Origin: Bacteroidota bacterium
Lineage (GTDB): Bacteria; Bacteroidota; Bacteroidia; Cytophagales; Cyclobacteriaceae
DNA: 64,000 nt
Assembly: GCA_018267215.1 (NCBI GenBank)
Contig: JAFDYX010000020.1
Coordinates: 1-64,000, forward strand
Reading direction: 5' to 3'
A program made the translations under genes and the position numbers. The notes under the pieces were generated by a model, which was not told where the DNA came from, ran no database searches, and saw nothing but the letters and a program-made list of their open reading frames with translations. How positions within the stretch are numbered: the first letter of the stretch is position 1; each line of letters begins with the position of its first letter. This document shows, in pieces, positions 7,898 to 16,975 of the stretch.

Positions 7898-8656
7898 TCA
7901 GTTTAATTTTACTTTTTCCATTAGTAAAATCTTAACCTTTGTTTCCAGCAACATGGCTTTTGGGAAGAGGATTTCATTTTCTATGCGCGCATGTGCTTTG
8001 AGGTTCTTTTCAAAGTCGAGAAGCTCGGCAAAAATTATTTTTACATGTGCCGAAGCGTTTTTTGTCAGGAAATAATCTTTGGTAATCCTCCGGATGCCCG
8101 CCATCTCATCGTCATGCCCCCGGTGCTCGAGTGCGCACTGCTGAAGTGAAAATTTTTCCATGGTGTGATAAAGCCGGGTAGGGTTATAGCTCCCCTGTTC
8201 GGCACGCTCCAGCGACTGAACGTAGCGGAACAGCGTATCTTCTTCTTCGTAAATGTGATGAATGAAATCTTCCATGAAAAGCGGAAACAAAACCTTCAGG
8301 TCTTTCTCTACGGTTTCATATTCAGGCTGGTCGGCCTTAAAATTTTGAACCAGTTTGTGGATGAACGGCAGCTTATGTTTGATGAACAGATAATGAGCAT
8401 GTTTCAAATACTCAATGATCAGATCAATACGGTAAGAAAAAAGAGATAAGTCTGCTTCCGGTTGCGTTTCCTTTGAGTAATTCAGTTCGCGTATGATTTT
8501 CTCAGAAGCAATTCCCTTTTCGCGGCACACCTCGTTTAGTGTTTCGTTGGGGTATTCATAAAACGTGATGCCGAACGAATATAACACACGCGCCAGCAGG
8601 TGATCGTTACTCACCAGGTCGTTGATTTTTTGATGAAGCAAAGGGTGTGCGCTCAT
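7898..8656 (-). CDS. Hemerythrin-domain protein related to RIC/ScdA
   Basis: 252 residues from the ATG at 8656 (MSAHPLLHQKI); the frame extends to 8707 without family-like sequence. The C-terminal hemerythrin domain keeps its His/Glu ligands (HAHYLFIKH, HIYEEEDTLF, HRGHDDEM, HARIENEILFP), so a di-iron site is likely. The N-terminus (YSFGITFYEYPNETLNEVCR) aligns with ScdA_N but lacks the CC-GG signature. The true RIC paralogue is at 23442-24392. This could be a related oxygen- or NO-responsive di-iron protein; its role is not known. Confidence 0.8.
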   Translation of the reverse strand: MSAHPLLHQKINDLVSNDHLLARVLYSFGITFYEYPNETLNEVCREKGIASEKIIRELNYSKETQPEADLSLFSYRIDLIIEYLKHAHYLFIKHKLPFIHKLVQNFKADQPEYETVEKDLKVLFPLFMEDFIHHIYEEEDTLFRYVQSLERAEQGSYNPTRLYHTMEKFSLQQCALEHRGHDDEMAGIRRITKDYFLTKNASAHVKIIFAELLDFEKNLKAHARIENEILFPKAMLLETKVKILLMEKVKLN

Positions 8657-8714
8657 AGAAAAAGTAAATATACTCGGATAGCCCGGTTGCAGCAAACACA
8701 GGCTCAAATTATCC

Positions 8715-8722
8715 TATCTTTG
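8715..8722 (+). promoter_or_regulatory. -7 promoter box of ruvB (TATCTTTG)
   Basis: Matches TAnnTTTG and lies 9 bp before the ruvB ATG; no TTG at the ideal 19-bp spacing, the nearest being 25 bp away. If used, the mRNA has a very short leader. Confidence 0.35.
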
Positions 8723-8731
8723 AACTAAAAT

Positions 8732-9757
8732 ATGCGCGAAGATTATTTAAAAGGCGACAGCGAAGGCCAAGACGCCAGCGACAAAGAATTGGAGCGGGCT
8801 CTGCGCCCTCTTTCGTTTGGCGATTTTACAGGCCAGCAAAAAGTAACGGATAACATCAAAATTTTTGTGATGGCAGCCAAACAACGCAGCGAGCCGCTCG
8901 ACCATGTGTTGCTGCACGGCCCGCCCGGACTGGGCAAAACCACCTTGTCGTTTATTATTGCCAATGAGTTGGGGTCAAACATTAAAATTACATCAGGGCC
9001 TGTGTTAGATAAACCCAGCGACTTAGCCGGGCTGCTGACAAACCTGGAGGCGCACGATGTGTTGTTTATTGACGAGATACACCGGCTCAATCCCATCGTG
9101 GAGGAATATCTGTATTCTGCCATGGAAGATTTCCGTATAGACATTATGCTCGACAGCGGCCCCAATGCCCGGTCGGTGCAGATTGGCTTAAACCCGTTCA
9201 CACTGATAGGTGCTACCACCCGTGCCGGCTTGCTCACTTCGCCCTTGCGCGCGCGCTTTGGCATCAATGCACGGCTGGAATATTACGACTCGCAACTGCT
9301 CACAAAAATTGTAAAAAGATCTTCCGCTATTTTGAATACGCCCATTGACAGCGATGCGGCTTTTGAAATTGCGCGGAGAAGCCGGGGCACTCCGCGCATT
9401 GCCAACAATCTGCTGAAACGCACACGCGACTTTGCTCAGATTAAAGGCAACGGCACTATCACCAAACCTATTGCCCAACTGGCGCTCACCGCGCTGGATG
9501 TAGATGAAAACGGATTAGACGAAATGGACAACCGTATTCTGAGCGCCATCATCGAAAAATTTAAAGGAGGCCCGGTAGGGCTTACCACTATTGCTACCGC
9601 AGTTGCCGAAGAAGCCGAAACCATCGAAGAAGTGTACGAGCCATTTTTAATTCAGGAAGGGTACATCAAGCGCACCTCGCGCGGCCGCGAAGCCACGGAG
9701 TTAGCTTACAAGCATTTAAAAATACCACGACCCAAATCGCAAGGGTTGTTTGATTAA
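8732..9757 (+). CDS. ruvB: Holliday junction branch-migration DNA helicase RuvB
   Basis: 341-residue AAA+ motor that drives branch migration with RuvA. Seen: Walker [10 protein letters not shown] (63-71), Walker B LFIDEIHR (112-118), sensor region [18 protein letters not shown], and a C-terminal winged helix ([17 protein letters not shown]) that binds DNA. Length and motif order are standard. Divergent from the hemerythrin gene. Confidence 0.97.
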   Translation: MREDYLKGDSEGQDASDKELERALRPLSFGDFTGQQKVTDNIKIFVMAAKQRSEPLDHVLLHGPPGLGKTTLSFIIANELGSNIKITSGPVLDKPSDLAGLLTNLEAHDVLFIDEIHRLNPIVEEYLYSAMEDFRIDIMLDSGPNARSVQIGLNPFTLIGATTRAGLLTSPLRARFGINARLEYYDSQLLTKIVKRSSAILNTPIDSDAAFEIARRSRGTPRIANNLLKRTRDFAQIKGNGTITKPIAQLALTALDVDENGLDEMDNRILSAIIEKFKGGPVGLTTIATAVAEEAETIEEVYEPFLIQEGYIKRTSRGREATELAYKHLKIPRPKSQGLFD

Positions 9758-9801
9758 TTGTTTGTTGCTTTCAGGTAATAACAATTGGGAAAGAGGCAGG
9801 C

Positions 9802-10884
9802 TCATGTTTTATATTTCATACCAAAAAGAAAGCGGAATATTTTGATTCTTTTTATAATCTCGTAAGTGATCAAACTACCAAATAGCGTAAAGGTAATGCA
9901 GAGAATATATCGCACTTCAATGGAGATACTCAACGAAAAGAATAATGTCCCGCCTAGGAATAAGAAAATCATGTGGAGAATATAAACCGGATAAGCAGCC
10001 CCTGAAAGATAACTGAGCGTTTTACTGGGATAGTTGAGATAAAGATGTCCAAAAGATAGGATGGAGAATATCCAACAACATGATTCAATAGGTATCAGAT
10101 AAGTAGCTGACTGTATGTTCCATTGCCCCCCAACACGCCATAAAAATAATACTACCGCTACGGAAAAAAACAACCACCGCCACTTCGTAACCATCTTCCA
10201 AAATTCTTCACCGCTGAACACAATAAAAAAACCAGCGAAGAAGGCAAGTAGCCCGAGAAAAAAACCATGTTTAGTCATGGCATATAGTTCGTAAGGAATT
10301 GGGCGGATAATTAGCGCTTCCACTACAAAGGCTCCAACGAAAGGAAGAAGTGATAAAGAAGAACTCATCGTCTTCTTCAGTCTGATTATAGTTTTTCCGT
10401 TTTCATTTTTCTTTAAGTATAAAAACAAGGGAGCAAATATTAGCACATAAATAAAAATGTTGCCCAGAAACCAAAGATGCCCTGTGTCGGGCGTATACAC
10501 TTGCTCCAAGCTATAATATGATTGCCAGATATATATATGAATAGGTACAATGCAAAACATACCAAAGATGAACGGAACGAGGATGCGAAGCGTACGCTCA
10601 GCAATAAGTTGCTTCCAGGTTTTATTTTGCAATGCAAAGTAAACGCCCATCCCTGACACGAAAAACAGCAAAGGAATACGCCACACGTTTAGCATGACCA
10701 TGGGTGTCCATAAGGCCACCCATGATTCATCCGTTGTTATAAACCCAATCATTCTCCCCCAAGGTTGGAAACAAATGGCAGAGTGATAGACCACTAATAA
10801 ACCGATAGCAATTACGCGTATCCAGTCAATGTCGTACCTACGTTGAGACTCAGTCATTTTATGAGTTATTTTGTTGTTGCTCAC
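9802..10884 (-). CDS. Acyltransferase family 3 membrane protein
   Basis: Integral membrane acyltransferase of about 360 residues and ten hydrophobic segments. The first segment (RRYDIDWIRVIAIGLLVVYH) carries the family's conserved His. Such proteins O-acylate surface glycans, lipids or antibiotics. The frame starts with GTG at 10884, whose first base pairs overlap the stop of the ankyrin gene (GTGA), implying coupling; an internal ATG at 10857 is the alternative. The target is unknown. Confidence 0.82.
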   Translation of the reverse strand: MSNNKITHKMTESQRRYDIDWIRVIAIGLLVVYHSAICFQPWGRMIGFITTDESWVALWTPMVMLNVWRIPLLFFVSGMGVYFALQNKTWKQLIAERTLRILVPFIFGMFCIVPIHIYIWQSYYSLEQVYTPDTGHLWFLGNIFIYVLIFAPLFLYLKKNENGKTIIRLKKTMSSSLSLLPFVGAFVVEALIIRPIPYELYAMTKHGFFLGLLAFFAGFFIVFSGEEFWKMVTKWRWLFFSVAVVLFLWRVGGQWNIQSATYLIPIESCCWIFSILSFGHLYLNYPSKTLSYLSGAAYPVYILHMIFLFLGGTLFFSLSISIEVRYILCITFTLFGSLITYEIIKRIKIFRFLFGMKYKT

Positions 10885-11465
10885 TTTAACAAGGCTGCTA
10901 TTTCAGGACGTGTTTTTTCCACGTATGTGTAGTCGAGTTTCAAACCCATTGGGGCTAGCGAACTTACAATCATGTCGTATGCAGGCTTCATCTCTTTGAA
11001 CGAACCACTTACATTTTCATAAGCTGTGGAATTGTATTTGTTTTTAATGGTTTTGTCTGCATGTTTATCTAACAACATCTTTACAATTTCCGGCCGACAG
11101 AAGAAAGCTGCGCAGTGAAGTGCAGTCGAGCCATCATTGTTCTGTATGTTCAGGTCAGCTCCGGCATCTATTAATGCTTTGGCAATTTCGGTCTTTCCAA
11201 ATACTGCTGCACTGATTAATGGGCTTGAACCACCAAACGGGTCTTTTTCATTAATGTCAGACCCTGCGGCTATATGCTGACGGATAGCCTCAAGATTGCC
11301 TGTTACAACCGCGGTATGGATATCCATCTGTGGAGGTTTTATACTTGTTTTGTTACCATCAGGCAAAATAGTTTTTTTTTGTTGGCAGGCGCCTGAGGTG
11401 AGCATTAATACAGACAGCATGATTATGCTTGTCGCTTTCATAGTGCGGATGTTTGTAATTTTCAT
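10881..11465 (-). CDS. Secreted/lipoprotein ankyrin-repeat protein
   Basis: 194 residues from the ATG at 11465 (MKITNIRTMK), with a hydrophobic leader ending in LTSGACQQ, a lipobox-like site. Then about three ankyrin repeats: HTAVVTGNLEAIRQHIAAG, SPLISAAVFGKTEIAKAL and TALHCAAFFCRPEIVKMLLD. It probably sits on the periplasmic face of a membrane as a protein-binding scaffold. Coupled by 4 bp to the acyltransferase gene. Binding partner unknown. Confidence 0.82.
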   Translation of the reverse strand: MKITNIRTMKATSIIMLSVLMLTSGACQQKKTILPDGNKTSIKPPQMDIHTAVVTGNLEAIRQHIAAGSDINEKDPFGGSSPLISAAVFGKTEIAKALIDAGADLNIQNNDGSTALHCAAFFCRPEIVKMLLDKHADKTIKNKYNSTAYENVSGSFKEMKPAYDMIVSSLAPMGLKLDYTYVEKTRPEIAALLK

Positions 11466-11689
11466 AATTGTTGTTTTAAAATGATCGCAAATAAAGAGAC
11501 AACCCAAAGAGGAGACTAAATACTTGTGTCTCCAAAAGCATCAACTTTGAAGAAAGGGGTATAAACTATGGTGCAGATCATATAAATTTTGATGCAATGC
11601 GATATTCTAGCCAGCTTATGATTGTAAAAGCACTTTTTTACTAATAGAGGCAACAGTACTTTTACATCAAATTTTCGATCTGATAAGCC

Positions 11690-13738
11690 ATGGCAGATAA
11701 CCCTGTTCCCAGCCGAGACTTCATAAGTCAGGTAATGAATGTTATTGAACAAAACATGGCCAATGAACAGTTTGGTGTTTCAGAATTGGCAGAAAATATG
11801 AACATGAGCCGCTCAAATTTGCTTAGAAAAGTGAAAAAAGAAAGCAAACTGTCAGTGAGTCAACTCATCAACCAAGTTCGTCTAAAAAGAGCTATGCTAT
11901 TGCTGCGGACGTCATCCCTGAACGTGTCTGAGGTATCGCATGAGGTGGGCTTTAACAGCAACTCACATTTTATCAAATGTTTCCACAAATATTACGGCTA
12001 TCCGCCTGGTGAAGTAGGCAAACACCCTGAAACGGAGCAGGTGATTGCTGCACCTTCTATAAAAAGATCAAAATATTTTTTAGTAGGGGGAGTAATTGTA
12101 CTTATTGGATTGCCCATACTATATGTTTTTAAAACCTCTCATGTCACTCCGATCCGTGAAAAATCTATTGCTGTATTGCCTTTCAAAAACGAAAGTAACG
12201 ACTCTACAAATGTGTACTTGATCAACGGCCTGATGGAATCAACCCTCAGTAATCTTCAAAAGATAAAAGACTTACGTGTAGTCAGCCGTACGTCTTCAGA
12301 AAAATATCGAAATACGCACAAGTCAATTCCTGAGATGGCAAAGGAACTGAATGTAAATTATTTTGTAGAAGGGAGTGGGCAAAAGATTGGTGATCAAATT
12401 TTTCTTCATATTCAGTTAATTGACGCTGCCACTGATCAGCATGTATGGTCTAATCAGTATAAACGAGAGAGTAAAGATATTTTTCAGCTTCAACAAGAGA
12501 TAGCCAAAAATGTTGCCGATGAAATCAAAGTCTTCATCACACCCGAAGAGGAAACCCGAATTCAAAAAAAACCAACCAATAACTTAAAGGCCTATGATTT
12601 TTTCCTGAAAGGACAGAATCTGCAAACTATTGGAGAAAAAAATGATCTGAGAAAAGCAATTGAGTATTTTAAACTGGCAGTTCAAGAAGATCATGAGTTT
12701 GCATTAGCGTATGCCGAGATGGCTATTTCATATTACTACCTTGATCTCTTTCAATCCGACAAGAAATATTCCAACAAAATAGAAAGCTATGCTGACAAGG
12801 CAGAATTGTATGATTCCAAACTTGGGGAGAGTTTGGTAGCCAAGGCAGTGGCGTATATGTCTAAAAAAGAGTATGAAGCGGCAGTGCCATACCTTGAGAA
12901 GGCACTGGAGTATAATCCTAATTCGGCTACAGTAATAGGTTTCTTTACTGATTTCTACGCGCTCTACATGCCCAATACAGCGAAATATTTACAATATGCT
13001 CTAAAAGGAATGCAACTCAATATAGTTTCTCTTGATTCAATGACTGCCAGCTATACTTATTTACGTCTCGGTAATGCTTTAATTCAAAACGGTTTTGTTG
13101 ATGAGTCTTTAAAATGTATTGACCGATCGCTTGAATATAACCCCAATAACCCTTTCTCCAGATACGTGCGAGCATTTGTACTTATGGCTAAAACCGGTGA
13201 TGCAAAACAGACACGCGATCTGTTACTGGTTGAATTTAATAAAGACACAACGCGTTTTGATATTCTGCAAGACATTGGCAAGGTTTCCTATTATTTCCAC
13301 GATTACAAAGGTGCTTATAAGTATTACAAAAAATTTCTTCAAATCAGGCAGTCACAAAAACTTGATGTCTATCGGCAAGAAAATCTGATTATTGCGTTTG
13401 TACTGGCGCAAAACGGATTCAAGAAAGAATCTGAAATGATAGCAGAGGATTATAAATCTTTTTTAGAAAAGGACAAATCAATCTATCGAGACCTCGGGTA
13501 TTCAGCATACTATACCTACATGAAAGACAGGAAGAAGGCTGTAGAGTACATGAAGGCTTTTTCATCGCAAGACAACGTGCAATACTGGCTTATATTATTT
13601 TTAGAGAAAGACCCGATGATGGAAAAAATTTCTCGATATCCTGAATTCAAAAAATACTTTGGACAAGTCAAGGAACGTTTTTGGAAGGCACATGACCAAT
13701 TAAAAGATATATTGTATGATCAGCAGCTTTTGCCATAA
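11690..13738 (+). CDS. AraC-type regulator with membrane anchor, TolB-like domain and TPR repeats
   Basis: 682 residues. The N-terminus (about 12-108) is an AraC/HTH_18 domain (GVSELAENMNMSRSNLLRKV ... VGFNSNSHFIKCF). A single transmembrane helix follows (129-147). The rest would be periplasmic: a TolB/FlgO-like region from 159 (SIAVLPFKNES ... DLRVVSRTSS ... VEGSGQKIGDQIFL) and then several TPR repeats. It is a one-component transmembrane regulator: a sensor outside, DNA binding inside. The divergent ankyrin/acyltransferase pair is the nearest candidate target. The HTH-first layout is the reverse of classic hybrid regulators. Confidence 0.85.
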   Translation: MADNPVPSRDFISQVMNVIEQNMANEQFGVSELAENMNMSRSNLLRKVKKESKLSVSQLINQVRLKRAMLLLRTSSLNVSEVSHEVGFNSNSHFIKCFHKYYGYPPGEVGKHPETEQVIAAPSIKRSKYFLVGGVIVLIGLPILYVFKTSHVTPIREKSIAVLPFKNESNDSTNVYLINGLMESTLSNLQKIKDLRVVSRTSSEKYRNTHKSIPEMAKELNVNYFVEGSGQKIGDQIFLHIQLIDAATDQHVWSNQYKRESKDIFQLQQEIAKNVADEIKVFITPEEETRIQKKPTNNLKAYDFFLKGQNLQTIGEKNDLRKAIEYFKLAVQEDHEFALAYAEMAISYYYLDLFQSDKKYSNKIESYADKAELYDSKLGESLVAKAVAYMSKKEYEAAVPYLEKALEYNPNSATVIGFFTDFYALYMPNTAKYLQYALKGMQLNIVSLDSMTASYTYLRLGNALIQNGFVDESLKCIDRSLEYNPNNPFSRYVRAFVLMAKTGDAKQTRDLLLVEFNKDTTRFDILQDIGKVSYYFHDYKGAYKYYKKFLQIRQSQKLDVYRQENLIIAFVLAQNGFKKESEMIAEDYKSFLEKDKSIYRDLGYSAYYTYMKDRKKAVEYMKAFSSQDNVQYWLILFLEKDPMMEKISRYPEFKKYFGQVKERFWKAHDQLKDILYDQQLLP

Positions 13739-13792
13739 TGTGTAAAAATTAGAAGGCTGAATGATGAACTGATTATTGCACAACACAAAAAA

Positions 13793-14785
13793 CTATTCTA
13801 TCAAACTTACCCTTTTCGAAACAATAGCATTGCTCACCACAAAGCTGATTACTCCCAGTACAATCATCAGCAATGTTTGCCAAGCATGAAATACAAACAC
13901 AAATGCCACCGCATCAGGTTTAGCAACTTGATAAAGCGATGTTAATGCCAGCGGCACCAGCACGTGGTAGGAGCCCGCACCGCCCGGCAGCGGAGTTGCC
14001 ATAGCAATAGAGCCCACCGCAAACAAGGTAACCACCGCGCGAAAGCCTAACAGATTGGTTTCGGGGAAAGCCATGAGCACTAAGTAGCTCATTAAAAAAT
14101 ACAAAGCCCAAATGCCAAATGAATAAAATATAAAAAGCCATTTGTGTTCCAAATGAAAAACAGAGAGTAGCCCTCCTTTAAAACCGCGAATAATTTTTAC
14201 AAATTTTTCATTTTTACGGAGCAAGTAAATACCGATCAAAAAAACAATACCCGCCAGGGCAGCAGCCCACACCCACCACGGCACAGATACACTCCCCGAT
14301 GAAAAGGGCAACGCATCTAAAAACTTTTTTAGTTTCTCCCATTCGAGGTAGAAAGAAAATGCGATTAAAATAAGTAAGCACAACACATCGGCAATCCGCT
14401 CGGTCACCACAGTGCCAAAAGAAGTTTCGACAGGTGTTTTTTCTAACTGATAAAGTGTGTAGCAACGGGAAATTTCGCCACCACGCGGTACGGCCAAGTT
14501 TACCAAGTAGCCCGTCATCAGCGCCCAAAAGCTGTTGGAAGTTTTTATATCATGGCCGGTGGGCTTCAGCAGCATCTTCCACCGCATAGCCCGCAGGATG
14601 TGGCTGGCAATGCCGGCCAATGCCATAAGCCATAGATACATTTTGTCAGATTTTAGCCAGGCTTGCCAGAGGTAGTCAAATTTATTTTCGCCCTCCACAT
14701 GCAAGCCGCGCAGCGAGAGCCATAGCAACAAGCCGGTGATGGCGATCATCAGCGCATAGCGGGAGCCGGATTTTAATTTTTGCAT
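13793..14785 (-). CDS. LPG-synthase-type transmembrane protein (UPF0104 / YbhN family)
   Basis: 330-residue protein with about eight transmembrane segments and family signatures (LMTGYLVNLAVPRGGEISR, VTERIADVLCLL, GSIAMATPLPGGAGSYH). Related to the flippase half of MprF. It lacks the aminoacyl-transferase domain, so it may move a lipid or isoprenoid-linked substrate. Shares one base with the end of panD; last gene of the panC-panD operon. Confidence 0.82.
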   Translation of the reverse strand: MQKLKSGSRYALMIAITGLLLWLSLRGLHVEGENKFDYLWQAWLKSDKMYLWLMALAGIASHILRAMRWKMLLKPTGHDIKTSNSFWALMTGYLVNLAVPRGGEISRCYTLYQLEKTPVETSFGTVVTERIADVLCLLILIAFSFYLEWEKLKKFLDALPFSSGSVSVPWWVWAAALAGIVFLIGIYLLRKNEKFVKIIRGFKGGLLSVFHLEHKWLFIFYSFGIWALYFLMSYLVLMAFPETNLLGFRAVVTLFAVGSIAMATPLPGGAGSYHVLVPLALTSLYQVAKPDAVAFVFVFHAWQTLLMIVLGVISFVVSNAIVSKRVSLIE

Positions 14786-15132
14786 CAGGCTAATTGGTTG
14801 TCGGGGTTAGGAAACACCAGCGAAGGTTTGAATTTTTTGGCTTCCTCCAGTTCCATGGATGCATACGAGATGACGATTACCACATCGCCCACTTGGGCTT
14901 TGCGTGCCGCAGGGCCGTTTAGACAAACGGTGCCGCTGTTGCGCTCGCCTTTGATGACATAAGTTTCCAAGCGCTCGCCATTGTTGATGTTCACCACCTG
15001 CACTTTTTCGCCTTCTATTAAATGGGCAGCATCCATGAGGGCTTCGTCTATGGTAATGCTGCCCACGTAATGTAACTCGGCTTGCGTAATCTTTACGCGA
15101 TGGATTTTTGATTTTAAAACTTCAATTCTCAT
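14785..15132 (-). CDS. panD: Aspartate 1-decarboxylase
   Basis: 115-residue proenzyme that makes beta-alanine from aspartate for pantothenate. It should self-cleave between Gly24 and Ser25 in HYVGSITID to form the pyruvoyl cofactor. Other conserved stretches: [15 protein letters not shown] and [18 protein letters not shown]. Overlaps panC by 11 bp. Confidence 0.96.
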   Translation of the reverse strand: MRIEVLKSKIHRVKITQAELHYVGSITIDEALMDAAHLIEGEKVQVVNINNGERLETYVIKGERNSGTVCLNGPAARKAQVGDVVIVISYASMELEEAKKFKPSLVFPNPDNQLA

Positions 15133-15964
15133 GTATCAATACATTATCAATCAATCTCACTTCGCCTACAGAGGCGGCTATCAATAAAACAGTCTGGTTT
15201 GTAACGCTATTGGCAGGTTCTAAGTTTTCAGTTTCGGCTAATTCAAAATATTCCAGTTGCACACCCGGAACCGAATCGAAATTTTGTTTTACCGTTTCTT
15301 TTACCTTCTCTATTTTTTCACCTTCGGTTAATTGCTTCTTCGCCTGCGTCAGCGACTGATAAAGCACCGTGGCTTTTTCTCTATCGGCATCCGTTAGCCG
15401 CATGTTGCGCGATGACATAGCCAAACCATCGGGCTCGCGAAGAATAGGCATGCGTTTTAAGGTCAGATTGAATTTCAGTTCGCTCACTAATTTTTCGATA
15501 ATCTTAAACTGCTGGAAATCTTTTTGCCCAAAATAGGCTATTGTAGGGTTTACAATGTGAAAGAGTTTGGACACCACTAAAGCCACACCGCTAAAATGCC
15601 CCGGCCTGAATTTTCCTTCTAAAATTTTATCGAGTTTGCCGAAATCAAATTTGATGGTGGGCACGCTTTCGTACATGCTTTTTTCATCAGGAGCAAAGAC
15701 CACATCGCAGCCGGCATCGGCCAAAAGCCGGCAGTCTTTCTCAAATGTGCGTGGGTATTTCTTCAGGTCTTGCGGATTATTGAACTGGGTCGGGTTGACA
15801 AATATGGTGCAGACGGTAAGTTTATTTTCTTGCTGTGAGGCCTCGATCAGCGATAAATGACCCTGATGGAGTGCGCCCATGGTAGGCACCAAGCCCACCG
15901 TAGCAGTGGCTCCTTTTTCACTCAAAAATGCCTTTAAAGGAGCAATTTCCTTGAAAATTTCCAT
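15122..15964 (-). CDS. panC: Pantothenate synthetase
   Basis: 280 residues; joins pantoate and beta-alanine using ATP. Seen: [15 protein letters not shown] with the HIGH-like His33/His36, FGQKDFQQ (ATP site), and the KMSKS-like [12 protein letters not shown]. First gene of panC-panD-UPF0104 on the minus strand, 121 bp from a divergent gene. Confidence 0.97.
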   Translation of the reverse strand: MEIFKEIAPLKAFLSEKGATATVGLVPTMGALHQGHLSLIEASQQENKLTVCTIFVNPTQFNNPQDLKKYPRTFEKDCRLLADAGCDVVFAPDEKSMYESVPTIKFDFGKLDKILEGKFRPGHFSGVALVVSKLFHIVNPTIAYFGQKDFQQFKIIEKLVSELKFNLTLKRMPILREPDGLAMSSRNMRLTDADREKATVLYQSLTQAKKQLTEGEKIEKVKETVKQNFDSVPGVQLEYFELAETENLEPANSVTNQTVLLIAASVGEVRLIDNVLIHEN

Positions 15965-15986
15965 AATTGGCTTGCCCGAAAGGGCG

Positions 15987-15994
15987 CAAATATA
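15987..15994 (-). promoter_or_regulatory. -7 promoter box of panC (TATATTTG)
   Basis: Perfect TAnnTTTG, 22 bp upstream of panC. A matching TTG at the -33 position is not clear. Confidence 0.5.
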
Positions 15995-16016
15995 GCCCTA
16001 TTGTTTAAAGGTAATA

Positions 16017-16046
16017 TTGATAAAGGCTATATTTTCCGTACCTTTG
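16017..16046 (+). promoter_or_regulatory. Bacteroidetes promoter: TTG-N19-TACCTTTG
   Basis: TTG at 16017-16019 and TACCTTTG at 16039-16046 with an exact 19-bp spacer. This is the best match to the sigma-ABfr consensus that I found in the window. It drives the GT5-like gene with a leader of about 35 nt and is back-to-back with the panC promoter. Confidence 0.65.
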
Positions 16047-16085
16047 CATTCCGGTTTTTCTTTGACCGAGTAAAAATCAAACGAT

Positions 16086-16889
16086 ATGTCGAAAATCCGC
16101 ATACTGTATGTAGCCAGCGAAATCAACCCGTTCCTCCAAACTACAGAGGTGTCTGAGTTTGTGCGCAAATTGCCTCAGGCAATGCAGGAGAGAGGGATGG
16201 AGATCCGCATTTTAGTACCCAGGTTTGGATTGATCAATGAACGGAAAAACAGACTGCACGAAGTTGTGCGCCTCTCGGGGATCAACATTGCCGTGGGCGA
16301 TGAGGAAAAACCATTGATTATTAAAGTGGCTTCCATACCCAACGCTAAGTTGCAAGTATATTTTATTGACAATGAAGATTACTTCCACCGCAAATCTGTT
16401 TTCCATGATAAGGAAAATAGATTTTTTGAAGACAACGATGAGCGCGCCATCTTTTTTTGCAAGGGAGTAATTGAAACCGTGCGCAAGTTAGGCTGGGGGC
16501 CTGATATTGTTCATTGCAACGACTGGATTACCAGTTTCATTCCTTTGTATTTGAAGACCACGTATAAAAACGATCCGTTGTTTAAAAACTCTAAATCAGT
16601 ATTTACGATTTACAACAACAGCTTCTCTCACAAATTTAAGGGCGACCTGATGGGTAAAGTCCGCATGCTGGATATTGAAGACAACATGCTGGGGCACTTG
16701 AAGTCGGGCGATTACGAAGGCTTCATCAAATTAGGTGCACAGTGGGCAGATGTAGTCAATGTGGCCGGAGACGGAAAAAAATTAGAAGGCTTGGTAAAGA
16801 AAATTAAAGAGAAAAAAATTGCCAACATCGAGAAATCGGAAGATTATACCGAAGAGTTTTATAATCTCTATACCGATTTGGTGGGATAA
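16086..16889 (+). CDS. Short starch/glycogen-synthase-like protein (GT5 N-domain only)
   Basis: 267 residues matching the N-terminal half of glycogen synthase: ILYVASEINPFLQTTEVSEF (in place of the usual SExxPFxKxGGL), VRKLPQAMQERGMEIRILVPRFG, and WGPDIVHCNDWITSFIPLYL. The entire C-terminal Rossmann domain with the nucleotide-sugar site is absent, and the K-x-GG loop is replaced, so ADP-glucose transfer is unlikely. Its conserved place between panC and glmS in Bacteroidetes-type genomes is from memory and not checked here. Possibly a scaffold or sugar-sensing protein. The end is followed by a strong terminator. Confidence 0.75.
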   Translation: MSKIRILYVASEINPFLQTTEVSEFVRKLPQAMQERGMEIRILVPRFGLINERKNRLHEVVRLSGINIAVGDEEKPLIIKVASIPNAKLQVYFIDNEDYFHRKSVFHDKENRFFEDNDERAIFFCKGVIETVRKLGWGPDIVHCNDWITSFIPLYLKTTYKNDPLFKNSKSVFTIYNNSFSHKFKGDLMGKVRMLDIEDNMLGHLKSGDYEGFIKLGAQWADVVNVAGDGKKLEGLVKKIKEKKIANIEKSEDYTEEFYNLYTDLVG

Positions 16890-16915
16890 AAAAATTTAAA
16901 GCAATTCGATTGAAA

Positions 16916-16948
16916 GTCAGGTGTGGTTTTTCGCACCTGACTTTTTTA
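16916..16948 (+). terminator. Terminator after the GT5-like gene
   Basis: Perfect 8-bp stem GTCAGGTG/CACCTGAC with a 10-nt loop, followed by six T. It separates the GT5-like gene from glmS. A TAnnTTTG box (TAATTTTG, 16947-16954) begins in the T-run, so the glmS promoter seems to overlap the terminator tail. Confidence 0.8.
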
Positions 16949-16954
16949 ATTTTG
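16947..16954 (+). promoter_or_regulatory. -7 promoter box of glmS (TAATTTTG)
   Basis: Perfect TAnnTTTG 21 bp before the glmS ATG. No TTG at the expected spacing because the terminator stem occupies that place. Confidence 0.4.
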
Positions 16955-16975
16955 ACCAACTAAACAATAAATGTT

